From Nannocystis punicea (GTDB lineage Bacteria > Myxococcota_A > Polyangia > Nannocystales > Nannocystaceae): a stretch of DNA of 64,000 nucleotides. Shown here piece after piece: positions 25,229-34,400 of this stretch. How positions within the stretch are numbered: the stretch's first letter is position 1; each line of letters begins with the position of its first letter. Under the pieces are notes generated by a model. It had not been told where the DNA came from, did no database searches, and saw only the letters and a list, made by a program, of their open reading frames with translations. Made by a program: the position numbers and the translations under genes. The stretch lies in the NCBI RefSeq assembly GCF_026965555.1, contig NZ_CP114040.1, forward strand, positions 7,502,001 to 7,566,000, read 5' to 3'.

Positions 25229-25984
25229 TCAACCCTCGCGGTCGGCAGCGCCCGCGATGTCGACCGCGTCACCATCCGCTCGCGCCCGCGCCCCCGCGCT
25301 CGCCTCCAGCTCCACAGTGATGCCCAGGCCGGCGAGCGCGCCTGCCAGGTCGGGCGGCAGCGGTGCGACCACGCGGACCGGCGCGCGCGTGCGCGGGTGC
25401 GGCAGCTGCAAGGACCACGCGTGCAGCGCCAGCCGGTGCAGGTCGTGGCGCTCGCGGAACAGCCGGTTGTGCTCGCCCTTGCCGTAGCGCACGTCGCCGA
25501 TCAGCGGGCAGCTGATGTGCTTCAGGTGGCGGCGGATCTGGTGGAGGCGCCCGGTGAGCGGCCGCGCCTCCACCAGCGCATAACGACCGGTGCGCGCCAG
25601 GGTCGTCACCTCCGTCACCGCCGGCACGCGCGGCCCGTCCTCCGCGCGCGGGATGGGATGATCGATCGTCGCCGCCTCCGGCGGGTTGCCGCGGACCAGC
25701 GCCAGGTAGCGCTTCTCCACCTGTCCCGAAGTCCAGCTCTCCTGCAGCGCCCGCGCCCCCGCCGGATCGAGCGCGAACACCAGCGCCCCGCTGGCCCCAC
25801 GGTCGAGGCGGTGGACCGGGTACACGTACGCCCCGACCGCCTCGCGCGCGAGGTCGAGGAGCGCGACCTCGTCGTCCGCCCAACCGCGGTGGACCACCAG
25901 CCCCGCCGGCTTGGCGACGATCAGCAGGTCCTCGTCGCGGTGGAGGATGAACTTCTGACCCGAAGGCAATGTCTCGTTGGACAT
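25229..25984 (-). CDS. RluA-family pseudouridine synthase (TruC-like)
   Basis: 251 residues. The catalytic motif HRLDRGASGALVFAL carries the Asp nucleophile (residue about 60); upstream DLLIVAKPAGLVVHRG and downstream LTGRLHQIRRHLKHI and PLIGDVRYGKG are signature RluA/TruC blocks. There is no S4 domain, and the length matches TruC, which modifies tRNA U65, rather than RluC/RluD. The last 25 residues are a low-complexity Ala/Gly/Arg tail. The start ATG at 25984 is supplied by the ACATGT of a 14 bp unit that also spans the 18-base gap to the upstream lipoprotein gene. Confidence 0.9.
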   Translation of the reverse strand: MSNETLPSGQKFILHRDEDLLIVAKPAGLVVHRGWADDEVALLDLAREAVGAYVYPVHRLDRGASGALVFALDPAGARALQESWTSGQVEKRYLALVRGNPPEAATIDHPIPRAEDGPRVPAVTEVTTLARTGRYALVEARPLTGRLHQIRRHLKHISCPLIGDVRYGKGEHNRLFRERHDLHRLALHAWSLQLPHPRTRAPVRVVAPLPPDLAGALAGLGITVELEASAGARARADGDAVDIAGAADREG

Positions 25985-26008
25985 GTCCGAAGTACCATGC
26001 GGTCAGCC
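25981..26008. repeat. 14 bp pair joining a stop codon and a start codon
   Basis: ACATGTCCGAAGTA followed by CCATGCGGTCAGCC. On the minus strand the pair contains both the TGA of the small lipoprotein (26003-26005) and the ATG of the pseudouridine synthase (25984). Confidence 0.6.
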
Positions 26009-26377
26009 CGGGCACGGCGCGACCCACGTGTAGCAGCACGTGGTCGCGTCGCCGTCGTCCCGCAGCTTGCGCGTGCGCTTCTCGTCGAGCGTGCCGTGGG
26101 CCCCGTCCGGCACCCCGGACGGCAGCCCTGCCGACTCCGCGGCCGGCGCCGCCGACTCGCCCTCCGTCGCCGCCGGCGCTCTGGCGTAGGCCGACTCGAC
26201 GTGGATCGGGCAAGTCAACGTCGAGCCCGCCGCCGTCTCCGCCATCCGCTCCGCCGCCTCTGCCGGCCCGCACCAGCCCTCCCCCGGACAACGCGCCGAC
26301 CCCCCGCCGCGGCCGGCACAGGCGAGACCGAGGACCATCGAGACCGCGAACAGGACGAACAGGGCGCCGCGAGACAT
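26003..26377 (-). CDS. Small Cys-containing lipoprotein
   Basis: 124 residues. MSRGALFVLFAVSMVLGLAC is a lipoprotein signal (lipobox LGLAC). The mature part has seven Cys residues in the groups ARCPGEGWCGPAE, TLTCPIHV and TCCYTWVAPCPG, with an acidic Ala-rich middle, so disulfide bonding in the periplasm is likely. Function unknown. A TAGGTT nine bases before the ATG fits the leaderless pattern. It probably shares a transcript with the pseudouridine synthase gene. Confidence 0.65.
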   Translation of the reverse strand: MSRGALFVLFAVSMVLGLACAGRGGGSARCPGEGWCGPAEAAERMAETAAGSTLTCPIHVESAYARAPAATEGESAAPAAESAGLPSGVPDGAHGTLDEKRTRKLRDDGDATTCCYTWVAPCPG

Positions 26378-26386
26378 TGCGCCGGC

Positions 26387-26392
26387 AACCTA
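26387..26392 (-). promoter_or_regulatory. TAGGTT, -10-like element of a leaderless start
   Basis: TAGGTT precedes the ATG at 26377 by nine bases on the minus strand. Confidence 0.45.
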
Positions 26393-26633
26393 TCACGCTC
26401 CCCGCGCCTGTCCAGCAGCATCGGCCCGTGCCCGCCGGCCGCGGCCTCGCCCGTCGGGAGCGACCCGGCCGCACGCCGGCGAAGCCGCCGCTGCGAGCCC
26501 GGGACCCTGCTCCGTTGGCAATGGCCTCATCCCCCGGACCTTCTCCGCGCCCGGCGCTCCCATGACCTCGGCCTCGCAACAGCTCCCCAGACGTGCCGCC
26601 AACAGTCCCTCTCGCCGCGCCCGGTGTGACAAG

Positions 26634-26960
26634 ACATGTCCCTTGCGACATCTTCCATACACCGCCGCGATCGTCCCCCCTCGCCGTTCGCGGCGCCGAG
26701 ACATGTCCCTTGCGACATCTTGCCAATCGCGCCGCCGTACTCGCAATCCCAATCACATGTCCCTTGCGACATCTTCACGTGCGCCGCCATCATCCGTCCG
26801 CCGCCCCGCCCCGATGCACCCTTGCGACATCTTCCCAGGAGCGCCGCAATCCCCGCTCGCCGCCCACGCTCGTACGACATGTCCCTTGCGACATCTTCCC
26901 GGGACCGCCGCAACCTCGCTCGCCTCACGCGGCGTCACGACATGGCCCTCGCGACATGCC
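26634..26960. repeat. Tandem array of ~61 bp units built on the 14 bp dyad
   Basis: Six cores of the type ACATGTCCCTTGCGACATC begin at 26634, 26701, 26755, 26813, 26877 and 26940. The intervening 35-45 bases differ but each keeps CGCCGC about ten bases after the core and a CTCGC/CGTACG-like stretch before the next. That shared interior marks a decayed tandem repeat rather than a CRISPR. The 26378-26630 stretch before it and 26961-27030 after it show no gene. Confidence 0.85.
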
Positions 26961-27093
26961 CCCGCGCATCGCCGCTCCGAGGCCCTCCGCCGAGGTACGG
27001 CAAATCACTCGAATCGTGCGCCCCCCGTTCACACCGCGCCCAGGCCGAGCATTCGCGTCGCTCGTCCCACGCACGTCGACGGTCGACGTTCAG

Positions 27094-27321
27094 CCGCGAG
27101 CGGACCCCGGATCTCGGCGCAGCCGACCGTCCCCGCCCAAAGAGAGCTCCCGGAGGACGGGGGCCGGGACGCCCTGGCACCGAGTTTGCGCAGGACGAGG
27201 CAATTGCAGCCTCGAAGCGCCCCAGCCGTCACGAAGTCCGAGCAACTGTCTGAGGGGACAGGGCGTCCCGGACACCGGCCCCGCGACCCTCGCCGCGCAT
27301 CGATCCGGGGTCCGCTCGCGG
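27094..27321 (+). mobile_element. 228 bp inverted-repeat element, copy A (MITE-like)
   Basis: Bounded by perfect 20 bp inverted repeats, CCGCGAGCGGACCCCGGATC at 27094-27113 and its complement at 27302-27321. The interior holds GAGCTCCCGGAGGACGGGGG, GCGCAGGACGAGGCAATT, a TCACGAAGTCCGAG block and a 14 bp-type hairpin CTGTCTGAGGGGACAG. Conserved flanks (about 28 bases left, 18 right) belong to the element. There is no ORF of transposase type. Confidence 0.75.
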
Positions 27322-27372
27322 CGTGCGATCGCCCTCGCCACGCGATGCACTCGAGTCTCGCGCCTCTCGACG

Positions 27373-27680
27373 CACCGCGCCCAGGCCGAGCATTCGCGTC
27401 GCTCGTCCCACGCACGTCGACGTCCGACGTTCAGCCGCGAGCGGACCCCGGATCTCGGCGGAGCCGACCGTCCCCGCCCAAAGAGAGCTCCCGGAGGACG
27501 GGGGCCGGGACGCCCTGGCACCGAGTTTGCGCAGGACGAGGCAATCACAGCCTCGAAGCGCCCCAGCCGTCACGAAGTCCGAGCAACTGTCTGAGGGGAC
27601 AGGGCGTCCCGGACACCGGCCCCGCGACCCTCGCCGCGCATCGATCCGGGGTCCGCTCGCGGCGTGCGATCGCCCTCGCC
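27373..27680 (+). repeat. 308 bp duplication containing element copy B
   Basis: 27373-27680 is a near-perfect copy of 27032-27339 displaced by exactly 341 bases; only a few substitutions are seen (for example GCAATTGCAG against GCAATCACAG). It contains element copy B at 27435-27662 with intact 20 bp inverted repeats. A 40-base fragment of the element's right end is repeated again at about 27692-27732. Confidence 0.85.
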
Positions 27681-27734
27681 CTCGCCATGGGGCCCCGCGA
27701 CCCTCGCCGCGCAGCTCGCGGCGTGCGATCGCCT

Positions 27735-27790
27735 CACGCGCCTTCGAGACATGTCTCTCAAGACATGCCCCAAGCGCCATCCACGACTAC
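27735..27790. repeat. Four 14 bp units overlapping the TPR kinase stop codon
   Basis: CACGCGCCTTCGAG, ACATGTCTCTCAAG, ACATGCCCCAAGCG and CCATCCACGACTAC keep 14 base phase; the stop codon of the kinase gene (27787-27789) lies in the last unit. Confidence 0.7.
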
Positions 27791-30666
27791 CGTCCCCCGC
27801 GCAGCTCTGCCGCGGCCGCGCGTTCGCGCTCGAACGCCGCTCCTGCGGCCTGCAGGTCTGCCTGCGCCTGCCCGGCCAGCGTCGCCGCATCGGCCTCGCC
27901 GCGGGCCGCGTGGATCTTCGCCAGCGCAAGGCGGGCGCGTCCGCGGGCCAGCGGGGCCGGGAGCAGCGGCAGCGTCTGCGTCAGCAGTGGTTCCGCCAAT
28001 TCGACGAACCCGCGGGCCAGCAGCACCCGGGCGCGCAGCGCCTGCACCGCGGCCGTCTGCGCCGGCGTCGCTCCGTCGCGCGGGCGGGGCAGCGTCGCCT
28101 CGGCCGCCTCGGCGTCGCCGGCCAGCAGCAGCGCCTCGGTCAGCTCGGCGCGGGCCAGGTCGGTGTCGGGGTGGTCCGCCCCGCGGTCTTGCTCGCGCAG
28201 CGTCAGCGCCTGTCGCAGCTCGACCAGCGCCTCCTCGAAGCGGCCCTGCCAGACCAGCGCTGCGCCGATGCCCGTGTGCACGTCGGCGATCGCCGCCGCG
28301 TCGGCGCGCTCGGCCCCCGTCAGCAGCGCCAGCGCGCGCTGCGACAGCTGCCCTGCGTCGTCCCACTGGGCCTGGCGCGCCAGCGTCTTCGCCAGGTTGT
28401 CGAGCGTCGGCGCCAGCTTCGCGTGGCGCGGCCCGTACAGCGTCTCCTCGGTCGCCAGCGCCCGGCGCAGCAGCCCCGTCGCGCGCTCCAGCTCGCCCAC
28501 CTCCGTCAGCACGATCGCCAGGTTGCTGCGGCCGATCGCCACCTCCGGGTGGTCCTTGCCGAACCGCGCCTCGCGGATCGCCAGCGAGCGCTCGAGGTGC
28601 TCCGCGGCGGCTGCCAGATCGCCGCGCAGGAACTCGACCCGGCTCATGTTACCGAGCACCAGCGCCACCTTCGGGTTGTCGAGCACCTCCTCGGCCTCGT
28701 AGATCGCCAGCGCCCGGCGGTAATCGGCGGCTGCCTCGTCGTGGCGGCCCTCGGCGGCGCGGACCACCGCGCGGTTGTTGTAGAACGCCGCCGCGATCCG
28801 CGGCCGATCGGCCACGCGGAGCAGCAGGGCCGCCGCGCTGCGCTCCCACAGGTCCGCGCGCTCGCGGTCGTTGCGGTGGTAGCCGTCGACCACCAGCAGC
28901 GCGCTCGCGGCCTCCGCCGCCACCTCCGCCGCACCTGTCCCGAGGGCCATAAAGTAAGCGTCGCTCAGGATCGACGCCGCCCGCTCGTAGTCGACCAGCG
29001 AGCGCTGGAGGTTGCCGATCCGCAGCAGCGCCTCGGCCACCAGCGCCGGCTCGCCGAGCTCGCGCGCGGCCGCCAGCACCACCTCCGCGCGGGCCAGCGC
29101 CGGCTTGTAGCGGCCGACCTCGTTGGCCGTCTTGATCTCGGCCAGCCAGCGGCGGACCTCCTCCGCGCGCATCGTCTGGCGCACGTCGCTGCCGTGCAGC
29201 CACGTCGGCAGGCCCTCCACCTCCACGCAGGCCGCCACCGGCTCGAGCTGGCCCTCCGCCTTCACCGCGTGGCGCGCCGCCGAAGCTGGCTCTTCGGCCA
29301 GGGCCGTCAGCATCGCCGCCAGCTCGCGCGCCTGTCCGCTGAGACAGGTCATGCGCCCGACCAGCGCCGCCTGCTGCTCCGGCGCCGCCTCCGTGTAGGC
29401 CTCGCAGGCGGCCAGGTACAGCTCGCCCCAGCGGTCGGCGCGGGCCTCCATCGCCGCCGCCAGCGTCTGCCACACCTCGACGGCGTAGGGCGCCTCGACG
29501 CCGGTGATCGCCGCGCGCAGCGGCGCCTGGCGCTCGGCCCACAGGCGCGCCACCCGGTCCGCGTGGCCCTCGCACTCGCCGTGGGTCTCGCGCCACAGCG
29601 AGAGCGCCAGCCCGCCGGCGGTCGCCAGCAGCAGCCCCAGCGCCGCCGCCGACCGCCGGCGCCGGCGCAGCCGCGGCGCCTCGGTGATCGCGTGCAGCAG
29701 CGCGTCCATCGACTCGTGGCGGCGGTTCGGCACCGCCGCCAGGCCGCGGGCCAGCGCCGCTCGCAGGAATTTCGGCACCTTCGCCGGCCGCGGCGGTCGG
29801 TGCAGCTCGCCGGCCATCACCGCCTGGAACCGCTGCGCCGGGTCGCCGTCGGGGAACGGCCGCACCCCGAACAGCGCCTCGTAGAACGCCACGCAGAAGC
29901 TGAACTGGTCCGAGCGGGCGTCGCACGGCAGCCCGAGGTGCTGCTCCGGCGCCATGTAGGGCGGCGTCCCGGCGATCATCGACGTCTGCGGCCCCGGCGC
30001 GCCCGCGTGCAAGATCCGCGCGACCAGCGACGACGGCGGCCCCACCCCGGCCGTGCGCGCCAGCCCGAAGTCGAGCACGCGCACCCGCCCGTGCACGTCG
30101 ATCATCGCGTTCTCCGGCTTGAAGTCGCGGTGGACCAGCTCCGCGCGGTGGGCCGCCGCCAGCCCGCGCCCGGCTTGCACGAACGCCGCGGTCACCTCCT
30201 GCCACGGCCGCGGCCCGCCGCGCGCCATCCACTTGCGCAGCGTCTCGCCCTCGATGAACTCCATCGCCACGAACACCTCGTCGGCGAGCACCCCGACCTC
30301 GTGGACCGCGACCACGTTCGGGTGGTCGAGGCGGGCCAGCGCCTGCGCCTCGCGCAGCAGCCTGGCCGCCCCGTCGCCGCCGTCGTCGCCGGCGGCGCGC
30401 AGCAGCTTGATGGCGATCTTGCGCCCGAGCTGGCGGTCTTCGGCCTTGTAGACCACCCCCATCCCGCCGGTGCCGAGCCTGGCCTCGATGGCGAAGCGGC
30501 CGATCCGCGCCGGCATGGCTGGCTCTTTGGGCATGTCCTTACGGGCATGTCCCTTGCGACTGGAGCGCGGCGGCTCGGTCGATACGTCCTGCTGCGGTCC
30601 GAGGCGCAGGGTCGGCGCCGATGCGCCCAGGACCTCGTCGGACCGCTCGTCGCGCGAGCCGCTCAC
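27787..30666 (-). CDS. Serine/threonine kinase with C-terminal TPR repeats
   Basis: 959 residues. After a 50-residue disordered N-terminus comes a kinase domain (about 55-330) with LGTGGMGVVYKA, Lys in IAIKLLR, LVHRDFKPENAM, VLDFGLART and YMAPEQ. A membrane helix (AAALGLLLATAGGLALSLW) near 345 follows. Residues 400-950 form TPR-like helices with typical PKVALVLGNMSRVEFLRGDL and GKDHPEVAIGRSNLAIVLTE units. Such kinases are abundant in myxobacteria and use the TPRs for partner binding. GTG 30666 follows TATAGT after eight bases. A 14 bp pair near the N-terminus (30531-30558) encodes KGHARKDMPKEP. Confidence 0.92.
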   Translation of the reverse strand: MSGSRDERSDEVLGASAPTLRLGPQQDVSTEPPRSSRKGHARKDMPKEPAMPARIGRFAIEARLGTGGMGVVYKAEDRQLGRKIAIKLLRAAGDDGGDGAARLLREAQALARLDHPNVVAVHEVGVLADEVFVAMEFIEGETLRKWMARGGPRPWQEVTAAFVQAGRGLAAAHRAELVHRDFKPENAMIDVHGRVRVLDFGLARTAGVGPPSSLVARILHAGAPGPQTSMIAGTPPYMAPEQHLGLPCDARSDQFSFCVAFYEALFGVRPFPDGDPAQRFQAVMAGELHRPPRPAKVPKFLRAALARGLAAVPNRRHESMDALLHAITEAPRLRRRRRSAAALGLLLATAGGLALSLWRETHGECEGHADRVARLWAERQAPLRAAITGVEAPYAVEVWQTLAAAMEARADRWGELYLAACEAYTEAAPEQQAALVGRMTCLSGQARELAAMLTALAEEPASAARHAVKAEGQLEPVAACVEVEGLPTWLHGSDVRQTMRAEEVRRWLAEIKTANEVGRYKPALARAEVVLAAARELGEPALVAEALLRIGNLQRSLVDYERAASILSDAYFMALGTGAAEVAAEAASALLVVDGYHRNDRERADLWERSAAALLLRVADRPRIAAAFYNNRAVVRAAEGRHDEAAADYRRALAIYEAEEVLDNPKVALVLGNMSRVEFLRGDLAAAAEHLERSLAIREARFGKDHPEVAIGRSNLAIVLTEVGELERATGLLRRALATEETLYGPRHAKLAPTLDNLAKTLARQAQWDDAGQLSQRALALLTGAERADAAAIADVHTGIGAALVWQGRFEEALVELRQALTLREQDRGADHPDTDLARAELTEALLLAGDAEAAEATLPRPRDGATPAQTAAVQALRARVLLARGFVELAEPLLTQTLPLLPAPLARGRARLALAKIHAARGEADAATLAGQAQADLQAAGAAFERERAAAAELRGGR
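30531..30558. repeat. 14 bp pair inside the TPR kinase gene
   Basis: GCATGTCCTTACGG and GCATGTCCCTTGCG in exact phase, inside the disordered N-terminal segment just before the kinase domain. Confidence 0.65.
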
Positions 30667-30674
30667 GGCCCCGC

Positions 30675-30680
30675 ACTATA
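30675..30680 (-). promoter_or_regulatory. TATAGT, -10-like element of a leaderless start
   Basis: TATAGT precedes the GTG at 30666 by eight bases, identical to the arrangement before the sigma factor gene. Confidence 0.65.
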
Positions 30681-30706
30681 ACCCGCGCCCTGCCCGGGCG
30701 AGCGCC

Positions 30707-31033
30707 TCAATCGCCGCGCCGCTCGCCCGCGCCCGTGTCCGCGTCCGCAGCGGCCTCGACTGTCGGCGGCACGAAGCGCTGCCACACCAGCTGCCCCGGC
30801 CGCGTCTCCGAGCGGAACAGGATCCGGCCCATCGCGTCGTGCTGGTAGCGGACGCACAGGCCGCTCGCCGGCGGATCGCGGAACAGCGCCGTCGCCTCGC
30901 TGCGTGTCAGCGCCGAAAGATCGTGCACCGCCGTCCTACACGTCTCGCACCGGCGCACCCCGGCGTCGCCCGCGAACGCGTGCCAGTCCTCGTCGCAGGC
31001 GAACTTGAGGCGGAGGCTGCGGATCGGCGCCAT
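30707..31033 (-). CDS. Small CxxC protein, last gene of the kinase-TIR operon
   Basis: 108 residues. The N-terminal half reads RLKFACDEDWHAF then RRCETCRTAVHDLSALT, a pattern seen in small bacterial proteins where a CxxC pair and a preceding Cys may bind metal; a further Cys follows in GLCVRYQHDAMG. The last 25 residues are an acidic disordered tail. ATG 31033 has a strong AGGAGG six bases upstream and starts eight bases after the stop of the bL12-like gene, so it belongs to the same operon. Function unknown; a metal-binding adaptor is possible. Confidence 0.75.
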   Translation of the reverse strand: MAPIRSLRLKFACDEDWHAFAGDAGVRRCETCRTAVHDLSALTRSEATALFRDPPASGLCVRYQHDAMGRILFRSETRPGQLVWQRFVPPTVEAAADADTGAGERRGD

Positions 31034-31041
31034 CTCGCCTC

Positions 31042-31425
31042 CTAGCGGATCTCGACCTTGGCGCCCAGCTCCTCGAGCGCCATCCGCAGCGCGTGCACCT
31101 CGCTGTGGTGGCCGCGCATGACCACGCTCGGCGTCTGGTCGGCCATCACCATCACGTCGGCCAGGCTGAGCTTCGGCACCGCCGCGCGCAGCGCCTTCAT
31201 CACCTGCACCCGATGCGGCCCGGCCCACACCAGCACGACGTCGAATTCCGGGATCCCCATCTCCACGAACGGGCCGTCGAGCGGCGCGCCCATGATCACG
31301 TACTCCGGCCCGGTGTAGACCGGCTCCATCCCCCAGCGGTCCTCGAGCTCGAGGAGCAGCTCCTGCAGCTCGACGGGGCCCAGCCGGCTGAGATATGCGA
31401 CGACATCTTCCCGCGTGACCGCCAC
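31042..31425 (-). CDS. bL12 (L7/L12) ribosomal stalk paralogue
   Basis: 127 residues. The C-terminal half aligns with the bL12 C-terminal domain: EFDVVLVWAGPHRVQVMKAL matches the canonical EFDVVLxxAGxxKxxVIKxxR, and the end ALRMALEELGAKVEIR matches the typical ALKKxLEEAGAxVExK. The first 35 residues (REDVVAYLSRLGPVELQELL, then ELEDRWGMEP) resemble the bL12 dimerisation domain. The flexible hinge is replaced by YTGPEYVIMGAPLDGP. The gene is not in a ribosomal operon and departs strongly from housekeeping bL12 in the factor-binding helix. GTG 31425 has GGAGG five bases upstream, 14 bases after the kinase stop. A divergent adaptor is my inference. Confidence 0.8.
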   Translation of the reverse strand: MAVTREDVVAYLSRLGPVELQELLLELEDRWGMEPVYTGPEYVIMGAPLDGPFVEMGIPEFDVVLVWAGPHRVQVMKALRAAVPKLSLADVMVMADQTPSVVMRGHHSEVHALRMALEELGAKVEIR

Positions 31426-31439
31426 CTCGACCTCCCGCG

Positions 31440-34400
31440 TCAACCGGCGAAAATCAAGTACGCGAGGACGACCAGCGCCACCCCGCCGATCGCCACCGCC
31501 GCGAGCGAGCCGGCCGACATCCGCGGCGGCCAGTCGGGCAGCGTCTCGTCCTCGAGCGGCAGCGGCTGCGACGGCAGGGAGCGCGACGACAGGATCTCGG
31601 CCGGCAGCGGCTCGGCGTCGGTCGCCACCACCTCGTGCACCTCGAGCGCCGAGAACACCTCCGACACCGCCGTCTCGCCGAGCGCCTCCGACTCCTCGGC
31701 CATCGTCGCGAACGCCTTGACCAGCGACACGTTGGCCCGCTTCGGCGGCTGCGTCACGGGCCGCTCGCGCCGGACAGGTGGCGACTCCTCGAGCTCGACC
31801 GCGTCGGCCGCCAGCTCCTCGATCGTGTCGACCTCGTCGACCTCCTCGATCTCGGCGATCTCGAGCGACGAGTCGACCGGCCGCGGGGGCACAGCCTCGC
31901 GCGGCGTGTTGATGGGGCGCAGCGTCTCTTCCATCACCGACGCGCTGGTGGCCAGCAAGGTGGCGGTGCGGCCGTCGATCCTCTGCGGCTCGCGCCGGGC
32001 GACGGCCGCCGACAGGGCCGCGCGGAACTCCGCGGCGGTGCGGAACCGGTGCTCGCGGTTCCACGTGATCGCGGTGCGGATCACCATCCGGATCGACTCG
32101 GGCACGCTGAGCTCGCCGATCAGCCGGTCGGTGTTGCGGATGACGTCCATCGTCAGGTCGCGCTCGTAGAACAGGAACGCGAGCGTCATGCCGAGGCCGT
32201 ACACGTCGGCGCGCGCGTCGGCCTCGCTGGCCCGCTCCATCATCTCGGGCGCGGCGTAGATGACCGTCCCGAGCCCGCCCGCGGTGCCGCCGGTGGTGTC
32301 CTCGGCGCGGACCAGGTCGAAGTCGGTGAGGTACGGCGTGAACTCGTCGGAGACGAGGATGTTGCTCGGCTTGACGTCGCGGTGGAAGATCCCGCGCTCG
32401 TGGGCGAACGCCAGCGCGTCGGCCACCGCCAGCAGGATCTGCAGCCGCTTGCTGACCGACAGCCGCCCGCTCATCACCGCGTCGCGCAGGTTGCCGCCCG
32501 GCACGAACTGCATGGCGAAGTACTCGTACTCGCCGTCGCTGGCCGAGGGCTCGATGATGCGGACGATGTTGGGGTGCTCGATCTGCGCCATGATCCGCGC
32601 CCCGCGGAAGAAGCGCTCGCGCCGCTCGGCGTTGTGCACGTGCTGGCCGTGCAGCACCTTGAGCGCCACCTCGGTGTCGGTCGTCTGATCGAGCGCGCGC
32701 CAGACCGTGGCGAAGCCGCCGGCGCCGAGCTGGTCGAGGACCATGAAGCGCTCGTCGAGCACGTCGCCGCGGTGCAGCGGCCGGCCCATGCGCAGCGACC
32801 GGCGCAGCGACTTGATCTCCTCGTGGATCTCGCGCGTGTCCTCGCCGAGCGCCTCGAGTCGGGCCTTGCGGGCGCGCGCGGCCTCGATGCGCTGCTCGAG
32901 GTCGCGGATGTTGTCGAGGCGGGTGTCGCCGACCGGCACGCCGATCTTCGTGCCGCCGCGGGGCGGGGCCGTCTGCGGCAGGCCGAGGCTGACCACCAGT
33001 TGGTCGCACACCTGCTCGAGCACGCGGTCGGCGTCGGCCGCGGTCAGGCGGTCGAGCGGCTGCGACGGGTCGCCGAGCGCGCGGAAGTCGAGCAGGTCGG
33101 TGCCCTCGTAGGGCGTCTCGCTGATCATCAGCCACATCACCGGCAGGCCGCGCTCCTGGGCCATCAGCACCAGCGAGTACAGCTCGCCGCCGGGCGCCAG
33201 CTCTTCGGCGAGGAAGCGCGGCGAGATCAGCAGGATGACCGCCCGCGCCCGCGCGAACGCCTCGGCCAGCACGTCGATGCGAGACGCCCGCGACGACGAG
33301 TCGCCGGCGTTCCAGATCTCGAGCTGCGTGGTGTCGCGGTGCACCCGCAGGTGCTCGCGCAGGTGCTCGTACCACTTCCGGTCGCCGCGGCCGTGGGCGA
33401 GGATCACGTGGTCGCCCGGCGGCGCCACCGGCCGCGGCGCGCTGACGTCGGCGCGCCGGAGCCCCGGGGTCTCGGGCTCGCTGGGCGCCTGCGCCACCGC
33501 CTCGAACACCGTGAGCAGGCCCGAGCGCTCGACCCGGCCGAACGAGTTGTCGGGCGACGACGCCGCGTAGGCGCCCTCGAACGGCTCGAGCGCCGCGCGC
33601 AGCTCGGCGCACGACGCGTAGCGCTGCTCGCGGTCCTTGCACAGGCAACGCTCGATCACCGCGGCCAGCTCGGGCTGCAGCTGCGGCACCCGCTCGACGA
33701 TCGGCACGTGCGGGAAGTGCAGGATCGCCGTCAGCACCGACGGCACGTCGGGCCCGATGAACACCGGCCCGCCGGCCAGCGCGCGGTAGAGGATCGCCCC
33801 GATCGCCCAGATGTCGGTGCGCGGGTCGACGAACGCGGCGCCGCGGGCCTGCTCGGGCGACATGTACTCGGGCGTGCCCATGAACAGGTCGGCCGCGGTG
33901 CGCGACTTGCTGCCGGCCGAGGCCGCCGAGAACTTGGAGATCCCGAAGTCGAGCAGCTTGACCAGCACGCGGTCGTCGCCGAGCTCGTGGAGGTAGATGT
34001 TCTCCGGCTTGATGTCGCGGTGGACGATGCCGGCGCGGTGCACCGCCTCGAGGCCGATCAGCGCCTGCCGCATCAGGTGCACCGCCAGCTCGGGCTGCAG
34101 CTTGCCCTCCTCGAGGATCAGCTTCTCGAGCGAGCGCCCCGACAGCCGCTCGAGCACGATGTAGGGCCCGTGCGCGCTGCTCTTGACGAGGTCGAGGACG
34201 TCGCACACGTGCGGGTCGTGGACTCGCCCGGCCGCGGTCGCCTCCCAGAAGAAGCGCGCGAGCACGGCGGGGTCGCTGACGACCTCGGCGCGCAGCGACT
34301 TGACCGCGACCTCCTTCTGCGTGTCGATGTTGCGGGCGTCCCACACCAGGCCGAAGCTGCCCTCGCCGATCAGGCGCTTGAGCCGGTACTTCTGGTCGAG

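Noticed and set aside
26634..26960. CRISPR array
   Set aside because: The 'spacers' share sequence at fixed offsets, spacing varies by up to 13 bases and no cas gene is present.
26562..28952. A 796-codon plus-strand frame through the repeat nest
   Set aside because: It reads through tandem repeats, two copies of the 228 bp element and the antisense of the TPR kinase gene.
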